Source: Flavobacterium collinsii
Lineage (GTDB): Bacteria; Bacteroidota; Bacteroidia; Flavobacteriales; Flavobacteriaceae
Length of the DNA: 64,000 nt
Assembly: GCF_902804485.1 (NCBI RefSeq)
Contig: NZ_CADCST010000085.1
Location: forward strand, 124,001 to 188,000
Direction: 5' to 3'
Shown piece by piece: positions 35,249 to 44,072 of this stretch (positions are counted from its first letter, which is position 1; each line of letters opens with the position of its first letter). Made by a program: the position numbers and the translations under genes. The notes beneath the pieces were generated by a model, which made no database searches, was not told the DNA's origin, and worked only from the letters and a program-made list of their open reading frames with translations.

Positions 35249-38032
35249 TTATCGTTTTATTAATTTAACAGTTTTCTTTTGTTTACCCTGACGTATTTCG
35301 GCAAAGTATATTCCGGGACTCCAGTCACTGCCTACGACAATAGTTTGTCCATAGTTTGATTTTAGGGTGTTGACACGTTTTCCTAAAGTGTCGAACACAT
35401 TTACAAAAATAGTCTGTCCGGGCTCAGTTATAACATTGATTTTAAAATCGGATTGGGAAGGGTTGGGAGCAACAATTACGGTTAAATCTCTAGAAGCTTG
35501 CCCCGCCGGATCATGGATGCCCAATGTGGATGATTTCACGAGTTCGGTTTGAATTGTAAGTCCGTTAATGGTAGCAAAAGTAACTTCTGTATTAGCACCA
35601 TTGATAGTGGTGGTTATATTTGAAGCTGGTGTGGCCAATTCCCACTGGCCGGCAAGAGTTAATTTTACAGGATCTGTTTGTGCTACTCTGTTTAAAATGG
35701 AGTTCTGGCTGCTAATCTGGCTCCAGGTGTAGGTTTCATTGGAAGCCAAAAGCCCTAAATTTGGATTGGTAAGGCTAACTTTCAATTTGTTCCCATTGTC
35801 TGTTTTTTGAGTCATCACAGCAGCCGGTTTGTTTACACTTACCACTGCATCATAAGTAAATACAATATTCGGAGTAAAAATGACATAACCAAATATGCCG
35901 TCCGGGAGGTATTGCACAATATGTGCCTGACTGTTTTGATGGTAAATTTTAAAGTAGGAAGCAAAATTAGCAGCGAGTTGTTGTGTAGCGGTCTGTCCGC
36001 CCTGTAGTACAACCGCGTATTGAAATTTAGCCGAAACCGGCGCAGCACCATGATTGATAAAGGCTGTGATAAAATTACCGGAAGTATTAGCGGTATTGCT
36101 GTTGTTGCGGGAGTTTTGCTCCAATCGGTTAATGGTGATCGCATCGGTATTACTTGAATTGCCCGGAACAACATACCCATTGCCCACGGCATCTGTCGCC
36201 CAAAAAGCTCCTGTTTGGGTAAGTGTATAAGTATTGCCTGTAGTGGGCGTACCGTTTACATAAGTTGCTGTTGTTGTATTGGCAAGTGCTGTTTGAAACA
36301 GAGTAGTATGAATAGGGTAGGTTCCGTTAGTATCTCTGATATTAGAACCCAGGCAGAGAATCATATTTTTAAAGAAAAAGTTAGACTTCAAAGCCGTCAT
36401 TCCGGTAGCCGAATTATAATCTTTGTAATCCATACCAAAAACACCATTATGATCTAAAGAGCCTACTGCCAGAAATGATTTTCCGTTCATCTCTCTCATA
36501 TTACCCGTTTCAAGGATGTTTAATGGAAGATAAGCAACCGTTGTTCCCGGAAGATGTGACCAATCCCAGCCATTTTCGGAATAACCGTTTGAGATTCGGG
36601 TCACTGGAACTCCGGTGGTCAGTAAATCCATAGCGCCTGCGGAGGTATATCTTCCAAAAACGTTCTCTGTGGCCGAGTCTTCGAAATGCCAGATGTGCTT
36701 ACTTGTTCCTTTGATGCTTGCCTGATAACCGTTGTATTTGTGAACGCTCAAACCGGCAAAAGGAAAATTAAATTGCCCTTGAGTTATTTCAGGAAGCGGA
36801 CTAATTCCCGCATTTAAAGTTTGTAGTAAATCCATTAAACTGCCAGGCGTGTGAACCAGTGTTATCGATAAGGCGTTTTGTCTCAGTAATGCGATGTTGG
36901 CAGTTGCAGAGAGTCCCCAGAGTCTGACAAATTCTCTTCCCGCTTCCAGATTTGCCACAGGATCGGCTACATATAAAAAAGCCAGGGCAGGTCTCAAATC
37001 GTTTAGTGCGTCAGTGTTGGTAGGAAATCGTCCGGCTAGACCTAAAGGAATTTCAAAACCTTTACTGAATTTACTGTAGGTTAAAATGGCATTTTTGAGA
37101 TTGCTTTGTGCTTCGGTATTTAATTCATAAGAAGTATTTTTCAGCATCATATTCATAATCGAAGATTGCTGCAGCGCTTCTACTCCGTAAGAGTTCGAGT
37201 AAGCACCTCGGTGATGATAAGTAATAAAATCAGGTTTAATACAATCGTTCCAGCCGTTGCTTATTTTGAGTGCGTTATCGATAAATCGTTTCAGGAAATC
37301 CATGTCGGTCACTTTTGTGCCTGAAGCATCGTCCTGAGCGAGTACATAACAAAATCGTTGCTGAATGGAAGAACGGATAACGTCAGAATTGAAACCGGGA
37401 TTAGTAAAATTGAAATTCGGATAGTCCGGGGAAATAAAAGCGGTTAAGGTTTTAAGTGCCCCCAAATGATGTGTAAATTCTCCGGCAGCGACCAATTCGT
37501 CTTTCATCAAAAAAACGGAAGTTGCATATCCTGAGGAGCGCAAACATATCCCGTGACCGCTGGTAATGACTTCTTCGGTGGCGGGAATAGAGAGATAAGC
37601 AAAATCAGTAGTGCTGCTGATGCCTTTTGCTTTCATATAATTGAAAAGTGCCAAAATTGAATCTCGTAATGCAGTGCTGTGGTAATCAGGATTAGGACTG
37701 CTGGCCGACCCTTTTAACTGATACAAAAAGACTAAGCGGATTAGCTTTTGTTCCACCAAAACCTGATAGGCTGTCTGATCGGCACTAATCGTAAAATTCC
37801 ATGCCGGGCCAGGATTAGCAAAGTTATATGCCGAGAGGTTTTTGGCGGCTATGCCATTGCTTAGAAAACGGCTGTATCTTTCGTTGACCTCTGTTTTAGA
37901 GTAATCGAGATTCTCCCCTGTGAGCCAGTTTCGATATTTGACGGCGATCTCGTTTACAACATTCAGCTGGGCGTACGAGAAGTTAAAAAATAAGGCGATT
38001 AGCCCGATGGATAAAAGTACTTTTTTGTGCAT
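35249..38032 (-). CDS. PL8-family polysaccharide lyase with T9SS sorting domain
   Basis: 927 residues: signal peptide (ends in SYAQ), an alpha/alpha toroid to about 370, PL8 beta-sandwich domains to ~840, then a type IX secretion C-terminal domain (IVAPNPSQSDFKI ... GIYFAEIRQG). TYHHRGAYSNSYG gives His and Tyr nine residues apart, matching the catalytic His225/Tyr234 pair of chondroitinase AC. The segment where that enzyme has its Asn175 (TGAN) reads SGHGICLRSS here, so the acid-neutralising residue may differ. Secreted or surface-bound, it probably acts on chondroitin or hyaluronan, widening the locus beyond heparin. It lies 39 bases before hepC. Confidence 0.82.
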   Translation of the reverse strand: MHKKVLLSIGLIALFFNFSYAQLNVVNEIAVKYRNWLTGENLDYSKTEVNERYSRFLSNGIAAKNLSAYNFANPGPAWNFTISADQTAYQVLVEQKLIRLVFLYQLKGSASSPNPDYHSTALRDSILALFNYMKAKGISSTTDFAYLSIPATEEVITSGHGICLRSSGYATSVFLMKDELVAAGEFTHHLGALKTLTAFISPDYPNFNFTNPGFNSDVIRSSIQQRFCYVLAQDDASGTKVTDMDFLKRFIDNALKISNGWNDCIKPDFITYHHRGAYSNSYGVEALQQSSIMNMMLKNTSYELNTEAQSNLKNAILTYSKFSKGFEIPLGLAGRFPTNTDALNDLRPALAFLYVADPVANLEAGREFVRLWGLSATANIALLRQNALSITLVHTPGSLMDLLQTLNAGISPLPEITQGQFNFPFAGLSVHKYNGYQASIKGTSKHIWHFEDSATENVFGRYTSAGAMDLLTTGVPVTRISNGYSENGWDWSHLPGTTVAYLPLNILETGNMREMNGKSFLAVGSLDHNGVFGMDYKDYNSATGMTALKSNFFFKNMILCLGSNIRDTNGTYPIHTTLFQTALANTTTATYVNGTPTTGNTYTLTQTGAFWATDAVGNGYVVPGNSSNTDAITINRLEQNSRNNSNTANTSGNFITAFINHGAAPVSAKFQYAVVLQGGQTATQQLAANFASYFKIYHQNSQAHIVQYLPDGIFGYVIFTPNIVFTYDAVVSVNKPAAVMTQKTDNGNKLKVSLTNPNLGLLASNETYTWSQISSQNSILNRVAQTDPVKLTLAGQWELATPASNITTTINGANTEVTFATINGLTIQTELVKSSTLGIHDPAGQASRDLTVIVAPNPSQSDFKINVITEPGQTIFVNVFDTLGKRVNTLKSNYGQTIVVGSDWSPGIYFAEIRQGKQKKTVKLIKR

Positions 38033-38088
38033 AAGATTGGTTATTAATAGATTAGTGGTTAGTAATTTATTGTATTCTTAGCAACTAA

Positions 38089-38129
38089 CCCGCAAAACTT
38101 CCGACGGTTAGAATCGGAGGTTTTGCGGG
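38089..38129. repeat. Strong hairpin between PL8 and GH88 genes
   Basis: A 16-pair stem with one mismatch (half-site CCCGCAAAACTTCCGA) and a nine-base loop. It is not followed by a T run on either strand, so it is more like a REP-type or mRNA-stabilising hairpin than a classic terminator. No gene is seen in 38033-38297. Confidence 0.6.
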
Positions 38130-38297
38130 CTTGTAGTGAAGTTATTAGGTTAGGAATTACGCTAAGAAAATACTGCCACGAGTATTTTTCGGCAAACTGT
38201 TAATTGTTCGGGCGCGTATTTTTTTGTAATTTCTAAAGTAAAGAACTTCCTGTTTTATTTCTTTTCGCAGACAGCGTATTGCATAAACTGTTTACTT

Positions 38298-39500
38298 TTA
38301 GATTTCTATTTTTTTAAGAGATGCGTATCTTTTCAAAGCTTCTAGATAATAGTAATCGGCATAATCGAGAGGCGTGTCAATTTCTGAATTGTATAAAAAG
38401 GCACCTACGCTGTGTTTCAGTAAAAAATAATTGTTTTCACCCGGTTTTGCGAGGTAAGCATCAGACGATAAAGATTTTAAAATTTCTTCGGCATAGTTGG
38501 CGTATTTTTTTCCATCCTTAACCTGAGTACTCAAATCAAGCAATGCTGAAGCGATTACGGCTGCTGCCGAAGCGTCTCTGGGAGCAAGCTCAGCAGTGTC
38601 CAGTGCGTTGTGTACGTCAAAATCCCAAACTGGTATTTTGTCCTTTGGCATACGCGGATGATTCATAAGGAAAGCGGCAATATTTTCGGCCTGTTGTAAA
38701 AATTTCGGGTTTTTGGTATTAGCATAACACATCGTATATCCGTACAATCCCCAAGCTTGACCTCGTGCCCAAGCCGAATCATCAGTAACGCCCTGATGTG
38801 TTCCTTTACGCAATACCTTACCTGTTTTCGGATCATAATCAACCAAATGGTAAGAGCTGAAATCTTTTCTAAAATGGTTTTTTATGGTGGTAAACGCGTG
38901 AGTATTGGCTGCGGTGGCGTATTCCGGTTTGTTAAAGGCGCTGGCACTCCAATACAAATATTCAAGGTTCATCATATTATCGATAATCACAGGGTAATGC
39001 AACCACTCGAAATCCCAAGAACGAATGGCTCCTACTGTGGGACTAAAACGGGCATAAAGATTTGCTGCCCCGTCAGCCAGTGCCGGAAGGTAAGTCTTGT
39101 CACCGGTAATTCTGTAAGCATTTCCATAAGAACAGTACAGCATAAAACCTACATCATGTGTGTTTTTTATATTTCGGATGGAATCTAAAGCAAGCGTAAA
39201 CTTTTGAGCCTCTTCAGCCAAAACTTTATCTCCGGTGAGTTCGTAGCCGTACCACAAACTTCCGGGAAAAAAACCGGTAGTCCAGTCTGTTAAACCGGCT
39301 AATCTCACAGTTCCGTCGGGATTTACAGAACGCGGATTTTTTCCCGGTTTGTAAGTCTGTGTCGCTTTGTTTAATTGGAAGCGAATGGTTTCGGTTGTTT
39401 TTTTAAACCAAACCAAAGAAGGATCTTCTTGTTTGAGATTTGCAAACGAGTTTATGGTAATAGCAGAGATTGCTACTAATAGGCTAAGTTTTTTTTTCAT
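38298..39500 (-). CDS. GH88 unsaturated glucuronyl hydrolase
   Basis: 400 residues with a signal peptide (ends near SFA). The (alpha/alpha)6 glycosidase has the two GH88 aspartates: Asp116 in HDVGFML and Asp174 in IIDNMMNLEYLYW. WTTGFFPGSLW near residue 75 and DDSAWARGQAWGLYGY are further signatures. It removes the delta-4,5-unsaturated uronic acid that lyases leave at the non-reducing end; the product opens to a 4-deoxy keto-uronate for the SDR dehydrogenase. It is the outermost gene of the locus and is read in the same direction as the lyases. Confidence 0.92.
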   Translation of the reverse strand: MKKKLSLLVAISAITINSFANLKQEDPSLVWFKKTTETIRFQLNKATQTYKPGKNPRSVNPDGTVRLAGLTDWTTGFFPGSLWYGYELTGDKVLAEEAQKFTLALDSIRNIKNTHDVGFMLYCSYGNAYRITGDKTYLPALADGAANLYARFSPTVGAIRSWDFEWLHYPVIIDNMMNLEYLYWSASAFNKPEYATAANTHAFTTIKNHFRKDFSSYHLVDYDPKTGKVLRKGTHQGVTDDSAWARGQAWGLYGYTMCYANTKNPKFLQQAENIAAFLMNHPRMPKDKIPVWDFDVHNALDTAELAPRDASAAAVIASALLDLSTQVKDGKKYANYAEEILKSLSSDAYLAKPGENNYFLLKHSVGAFLYNSEIDTPLDYADYYYLEALKRYASLKKIEI

Positions 39501-39830
39501 TGTTTACTCTTTTTAGATTTATAATCTGTTTGTTCTAATGCTTTGATGAAGCGAAGTTAGATTTGAGATTCAAAATCGTCTTTCAGTTTTTATCATAAAA
39601 CTTTCAAATTTGTGTAAACGGCCTGTTTTTATAGAATTAATGAAGGTTTCGAGCAGCTCAGTTTAGGAGACTGAGTAAAAATGTCATTTTGAATTTTGTG
39701 AAAGCCATAAAAAATAAGTTTATAGGTGCTGAAGTAATAGCCACAGATTAGAGGATTAAAATGATTAGCAAAAATCTGCTAACCCGGGGAATAGCGAACA
39801 GGTGGAGCAATCTGCGTGAAAAAATGATTC
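39501..39830. other. Non-coding stretch upstream of the GH88 gene
   Basis: No gene seen. The promoter of the GH88 gene should lie in the part next to 39500. The right end carries an AATCTGCGTGAAAAA phrase that leads into the repeat that follows. Confidence 0.35.
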
Positions 39831-39966
39831 AACACATAGAAACATAGTTTTTTATAGCTTAAAAAGAATGTCAAAAAGAAATACATTTCTTTCACATAGA
39901 GCTATGTCTTTTATTTAAAGTGAAACGTCTTATTTTAAGTTACATGATCTGTGTTTCTATGTGTTA
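39831..39966. repeat. AACACATAGAAACATAG-ended repeat, copy C
   Basis: A full-length copy matching 11836-11970: left end AACACATAGAAACATAG, middle GTGAAACGT, right end GTGTTTCTATGTGTTA, which is the inverse of the left end. The inverted ends allow a long fold-back. Confidence 0.7.
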
Positions 39967-40037
39967 GAACAATTATCACAGAAAAGAATGAGTAGCAAAT
40001 AATTTAGCACAACAGGTTACCTAATGGATTAATTACA

Positions 40038-40045
40038 TAATTTTG
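40038..40045 (+). promoter_or_regulatory. Candidate -7 box of the AraC gene
   Basis: TAATTTTG fits the flavobacterial TAnnTTTG consensus, 29 bases ahead of the proposed start codon. No good -33 element is seen. Confidence 0.45.
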
Positions 40046-40074
40046 AAAAGATCTAACCAACACTGTCGATTCCT

Positions 40075-40947
40075 TTGAGTAAAAATGCAATTCCAACTTT
40101 GTCTGTTTTAAATATACTTGGCGAGCAAACGTTTGGTATTACCTTGTTTCGGCACAGTGTAAAAGGGCGTAACGAATTCGAGCAGCCTCATAAACACGAT
40201 TTCTACCTTGTTTTTATAGTAGAGAACGGCTCCGGATTTCATAGTGTAGATTTTAAACAAACGAGGGTAGAAGATTATCAGATTCATTTTGTGGGAGCCG
40301 GACAGGTTCATAATTGGTCGCTTGATGTCAATACGAATGGTTTCCAGCTGATGATTTCGCCTGCGATTATGACCGTTTTTTCTAATTTGTCGCAGCTACC
40401 TTTTTTCGGACAGAGTTCACCCTTCTGTCTTTCCTTGGATAAGAATGGATTTCAGATAATCAAAAGTCAGCTGGAAGAAATCGAATCAGATTTGCTTAAA
40501 GACGATCTATTGACCAAAGAAATAGTGCTGTTGAGATTGCATCTGCTGTTTAAAGTATTGCAAAAAGAGTACGTTTTGCAATTTCCAGATCATGATGTTG
40601 CGGCCAAATCAGAAAAAATTATAAAAAAGTTCAAGACACTGATTGAAGATCACTTTACAACAGAATTCTCCGTGAATTTTTACGCCGGAGAGTTGAATGT
40701 GACCTCTAATTATCTGAATATTCTCTCCCAAAAATTCCTGAACAAATCGGCTGGTGATGTTATTAAAGAAAGAACCATTCTTGAAGCCAAACGATTGTTG
40801 ATTAGTACTGACTTATCTGTAAAAGAGATTGCTTACCAGTTGGGGTTTAATGATAATGGCTATTTTGCCAAAGTATTCAAAAAATATATAGGTAAAACTC
40901 CAACCGATTTTAAAGAAAATTATAATCTGTACCATTCTTATCATTAA
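40075..40947 (+). CDS. AraC-family regulator with cupin-type sensor domain
   Basis: 290 residues. There is no in-frame ATG between the upstream stop codon (40054) and the conserved body, so TTG at 40075 is the likely start. The N-terminal ~150 residues are cupin-like (FEQPHKHDFYLVFIVENGSG). The C-terminus holds two helix-turn-helix motifs (FSVNFYAGELNVTSNYLN; LSVKEIAYQLGFNDNGYFAKVFKK). It is 95 bases ahead of an amidohydrolase gene in the same direction, the probable target. The effector is unknown. Confidence 0.85.
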   Translation: MSKNAIPTLSVLNILGEQTFGITLFRHSVKGRNEFEQPHKHDFYLVFIVENGSGFHSVDFKQTRVEDYQIHFVGAGQVHNWSLDVNTNGFQLMISPAIMTVFSNLSQLPFFGQSSPFCLSLDKNGFQIIKSQLEEIESDLLKDDLLTKEIVLLRLHLLFKVLQKEYVLQFPDHDVAAKSEKIIKKFKTLIEDHFTTEFSVNFYAGELNVTSNYLNILSQKFLNKSAGDVIKERTILEAKRLLISTDLSVKEIAYQLGFNDNGYFAKVFKKYIGKTPTDFKENYNLYHSYH

Positions 40948-41042
40948 TCTTCCTGTTTTAGTTTTAAAAAATTAGGTGAATTTTGCAGTTCACCATTATT
41001 TTTTGAGGATTAGTTTCCCGGGAATATTCACACTATTAACCA

Positions 41043-42401
41043 ATGAGCGACAATACGATAAATCGAAAACAGTTTTTAAGAATGGGAGCTGCAGCAACTG
41101 GAGCTGCCTTGTTTTCCGGAATAGGCGGTACTGCAATGGCGCATTCAATTGAGGAACCGGAGTATATTACCGCTGGTGCGAAGGAATATATTTTAACCAA
41201 TGTAAGACTGGAAGATGGGTTTGAGTACAATGAAAAAAAAGAAGTAATTGCTACCAAAACCAATTTGTACAATGTGCATATAGCGGATGGAAAAATTAAA
41301 AATATTACAACCGATAAACCTGATGGTAAACTAAAAAAAGTAGATGCCAAAGGTCTTTTGATGCTTCCGGGATTGCGTGACATGCACATACATATCGATA
41401 AAACCTTTTACGGTGGAAAATGGAATGCTGCTCCCAGAAAAGGATTTACGGTAAAAGACATGATTACGCTGGAGCAAAAAATAATTCCGGAACTGCTTGT
41501 TGATTCTCAATATAAAGCAGAGCAGGCTATTCAGTTGATGAAAAGTCAGGGGAGCTATTTTGCCCGTTGTCAGTGTAATATTGATCCTGTAAGCGGATTA
41601 AGAAGTCTGGAGCATTTGTTGAAGGCTTTAGATAATAATAAAGACAGTTTTGGATGGGAGATTGTGGCTTTTCCACAGCATGGAATTTTATATTCACAAT
41701 CCGAACCCTTACTGAGAGAAGCCGCAAAAATGGGCGTGGATTTTATTGGCGGACTTGATCCTACAACGGTTGACGGAAATATGGAGAAATCGCTTGATAC
41801 CATGTTTCAGATTGCAATAGACAATAATAAAGGAATCGATATTCATTTGCACGAATCGCCTCCTTCAGGGAAATCGGCTATAGAATACATCATTAAAAGA
41901 ACCGAAGAGAACAAACAATTACAAGGAAAAACCTATATCAGTCATGGTTTTGCATTGGCCAGAATGGATCCGAAAGATTTGGAGGGAATAGCCGAAAAGA
42001 TGGGAGCTCTTGGAATTGGAGTTATTTCGACAGTGCCGATCGGAAAAACCATCATGCCCATTCCGACTTTAAAGAAGTATGGCGTGAAACTGATGACGGG
42101 TACTGACAGTATTGTAGACCACTGGATGCCTTTTGGAACCTGCGATATGCTGGAGAAAGCAAAATTATGCGCACAGCTTTATGGCTGGACTGACGAGTAC
42201 AATTTGAGCCGTGCTTTGCATATTGCCACTACAAACGAGGTGTTGCCGCTTAACGATGCAGGTGTACGCGTATGGCCTGCAGCGGGGAATGATGCCCACT
42301 TTATTTTGGTAAAAGCAAGCTGTTCAGCCGAAGCAGTTGCCCGCCTACCAAAAAGAGAAGGGGTGTTTTTTAAGGGGAAAATGATAGCAGGACAGATTTA
42401 A
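41043..42401 (+). CDS. Tat-exported amidohydrolase (cytosine deaminase-like)
   Basis: 452 residues. It begins NRKQFLRMGAAATGAALFSG, close to a twin-arginine-type signal, although the pair reads N-R-K rather than R-R. GLLMLPGLRDMHIHIDKT carries the HxH metal site and DIHLHES, YISHGFA and MTGTDSIVDHW supply the later His and Asp ligands of the amidohydrolase TIM barrel. The HIDKTF segment is typical of cytosine deaminase-like members acting on cyclic amides or ureides. It is probably controlled by the AraC gene just upstream. Substrate not assignable. Confidence 0.75.
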   Translation: MSDNTINRKQFLRMGAAATGAALFSGIGGTAMAHSIEEPEYITAGAKEYILTNVRLEDGFEYNEKKEVIATKTNLYNVHIADGKIKNITTDKPDGKLKKVDAKGLLMLPGLRDMHIHIDKTFYGGKWNAAPRKGFTVKDMITLEQKIIPELLVDSQYKAEQAIQLMKSQGSYFARCQCNIDPVSGLRSLEHLLKALDNNKDSFGWEIVAFPQHGILYSQSEPLLREAAKMGVDFIGGLDPTTVDGNMEKSLDTMFQIAIDNNKGIDIHLHESPPSGKSAIEYIIKRTEENKQLQGKTYISHGFALARMDPKDLEGIAEKMGALGIGVISTVPIGKTIMPIPTLKKYGVKLMTGTDSIVDHWMPFGTCDMLEKAKLCAQLYGWTDEYNLSRALHIATTNEVLPLNDAGVRVWPAAGNDAHFILVKASCSAEAVARLPKREGVFFKGKMIAGQI

Positions 42402-42433
42402 ATTAATTTGTGATGACCACTGTGATAGTAAAT

Positions 42434-42609
42434 TGAAGGTGGAAAAATACTGGAAAAAGTTCAAAAAATTCTTTCAGTGCAAACTGGAAGCTGAGAATTT
42501 AACAAAAGAGCTCGAAGAAGAAATTCTGATTTATTTGATCCGGAATGGATAGGAACATCATTTATTAGTAGTGAAGGAGAACTCCAGATCGGAATTAGAT
42601 TTGGAGTAA
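42434..42609 (+). pseudogene. Degenerate coding remnant
   Basis: Two short open frames in different phases overlap here. One ends KELEEEILIYLIRNG and stop; the other reads LFDPEWIGTSFISSEGEL before stopping near 42620. This looks like a frameshifted fragment of an unknown gene. The 19-base string ATTTATTTGATCCGGAATG (42529-42547) recurs at 46066-46084. I do not recognise the family. The rest of 42620-42750 shows no gene. Confidence 0.35.
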
Positions 42610-42751
42610 TAGTTGTAATTGTATGAAAAATTGTATTTTTGTTTAGCAGACAGGTAAAGTAGCAATACCTTATTAGAAGCTAATTTTATCTGTAAGGTAC
42701 AAGACTAAATTATGTATCTCACATAAAATGTACTTTTTTATTCGTAATTAT

Positions 42752-42759
42752 TATCTTTG
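42752..42759 (+). promoter_or_regulatory. -7 box of the broken XRE gene
   Basis: TATCTTTG fits TAnnTTTG exactly. The ATG follows after only four bases, so any transcript would be nearly leaderless. Confidence 0.45.
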
Positions 42760-42763
42760 AGCT

Positions 42764-43169
42764 ATGAGCACAGTAACAAAACCAAATCACATAGGGCGAA
42801 AAATTAGCCGTATTCGTGAACTGAAAGACATGAAGCAATAAGCATTAGCGCAGGCTTTAGGAACCAATCAACAAGCTATTTCTATTATGGAAACAGCGAA
42901 CGATAGAAGAAGAAAAACTAATTTAGATCGCAAAAGCTTTGGGAGTAAGTGTGGAAGCGATAAAGAATTTTTCAGAAGAAGCTGTTCTAAATATTATCGG
43001 TAATACTTATCACGTGGATAATTCATCTGCGGTACATTATGGATGGACATTTAATCCGTTAGATAAATTGATTGAAGCCCATGAGCAACAAATCAAACTT
43101 TACGAACGTTTGGTTCACGCTGAAAAGGAAAAAGTGGAATATCTGGAAAAATTTCTAAAAGATAAATAG
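42764..43169 (+). pseudogene. XRE-family HTH regulator, inactivated
   Basis: Reading from ATG 42764 gives GRKISRIRELKDMKQ, then a TAA stop at 42839-42841, then ALAQALGTNQQAISIME in the same frame: a plain XRE helix-turn-helix. Two single-base losses near 42893-42902 shift the frame. A second stop (TAG, 42924-42926) interrupts EEEKLI..IAKALGVSVEAIK. The remainder (about 42939-43169) is intact and ends in a coiled-coil-like KLYERLVHAEKEKVEYLEKFLKD tail. With two nonsense changes and two frameshifts it cannot make the full protein. The 3' part alone could be translated, but has no DNA-binding domain. Confidence 0.8.
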
Positions 43170-43275
43170 TTTGTAGAAATATTACCATATTCTCATCAAT
43201 ATAGAAGTAAAACTCTTTCGCTAAAAATGTATTTTCACTAAAATAAACTATATAATTAATCTCAAATAATAAACT

Positions 43276-43566
43276 ATGGAATATTTAAGTCTTATAACTA
43301 TGATTTTTTTTGGCCTTTATCAAAATCGGAAAGACCTATCAAGAGATATAATAAAATTTTATAATTCTAAATCTGGTAAAATAGTGCATAAAGTAATGGT
43401 TAATTTACTTTCTTTTCTATTTAATATAATTGGATTAATTCTATTCTTAGGTTTATGGATTATTAAAGGTAACGGTTCTCTTAATGGGTTATATGTTGGT
43501 TTAGCAGTATTTTCAATATGTGTTGTTTATTCAATCTATTTTAGAGCTTCAACAATTAATTTATAA
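43276..43566 (+). CDS. Small membrane protein of unknown function
   Basis: 96 residues. A short hydrophobic N-terminus is followed by a charged stretch (NRKDLSRDIIKFYNSKSGK) and two clear membrane helices (about 42-61 and 70-88). No family recognised. It is isolated between the broken XRE gene and the Rhs remnant. A role as an immunity-type membrane protein would fit the neighbourhood but has no direct support. Confidence 0.45.
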   Translation: MEYLSLITMIFFGLYQNRKDLSRDIIKFYNSKSGKIVHKVMVNLLSFLFNIIGLILFLGLWIIKGNGSLNGLYVGLAVFSICVVYSIYFRASTINL

Positions 43567-43775
43567 AAAATACACTTTGGGCACTGGGTTTTCAAGACCT
43601 CTCGGCAAATCCGACGCTCCTGCCAGCGTACTAGGTAAATTTTTTATTTGCTCAATCAGCGTAAGGGCTATAGTTGTTTTTTCTGCATAAATGTCAGGAA
43701 CATTTTAGGTTTTGATTCAACTTTAAGTTTGGTATTTATACAGAAAAAAAAGCTTAATTACACAAACTTAAAAAA
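43567..43775. other. Non-coding stretch in accessory region
   Basis: About 200 bases. It has slightly GC-richer phrases (GACGCTCCTGCCAGCGTAC near 43609) than its surroundings, but no readable gene or repeat border. Confidence 0.3.
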
Positions 43776-43807
43776 CAGAAAACCTCGCCAGCTGGCGAGG
43801 TTTTCTG
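43776..43807. terminator. Perfect 32-base palindrome, probable bidirectional terminator
   Basis: The half-site CAGAAAACCTCGCCAG is followed directly by its exact complement. T runs are present on the minus strand side. It would end transcripts arriving from the Rhs remnant. Confidence 0.7.
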
Positions 43808-43834
43808 CTTTATTCTTTGTCGATGTGCTTTCCA

Positions 43835-43865
43835 CCACACGAAAGGATTCGTGCGGGAGCGAGGG
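43835..43865 (+). repeat. RAYT-linked REP, copy 1
   Basis: Core CACGAAAGGATTCGTGCGG followed by GAGCGAGGG. CACGAA pairs with TTCGTG to form the REP hairpin. It directly abuts the end of the Rhs remnant. Confidence 0.75.
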
Positions 43866-43868
43866 CTT

Positions 43869-43997
43869 GGTAAGATCAATATTGGTCTTTCAATAGGTTT
43901 CTGAAATATTTCCGTTGTACAAGGCCTGAACCTGCGAGTTGCCCGGCTGTTTGTTGTAATTGATTTTAAAAGCAAACAGATCCACTGGGTCTGTCAA
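43869..43997 (-). pseudogene. Rhs core fragment
   Basis: On the minus strand, from 43997 down, the frame reads DPVDLFAFKINYN, then a stretch with NSQVQALYNGNISETY. This is the Bacteroidota Rhs/YD-repeat core signature (ALKINY...LYNGNI.ETYW). The expected Trp codon after Tyr is TGA (43890-43892), a stop, after which KTNIDLTK continues in frame up to REP copy 1. A TGA also precedes the fragment. It is a short remnant of an rhs gene whose other parts are gone. Confidence 0.7.
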
Positions 43998-44072
43998 TTT
44001 ATATCATCACTAACTCTGGAACACGAAGTGTCATTTTTACTCATTTTAGTTCTTTTAAGACAGTATTAAAAC

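Noticed and set aside
38757..39188. 143-residue plus-strand frame opposite the GH88 gene
   Set aside because: Antisense shadow; the minus strand holds both GH88 aspartates.
43648..43975. Short frames of 73-82 residues on both strands
   Set aside because: They cross the 32-base palindrome and a REP. The Rhs remnant explains the minus strand in another frame.
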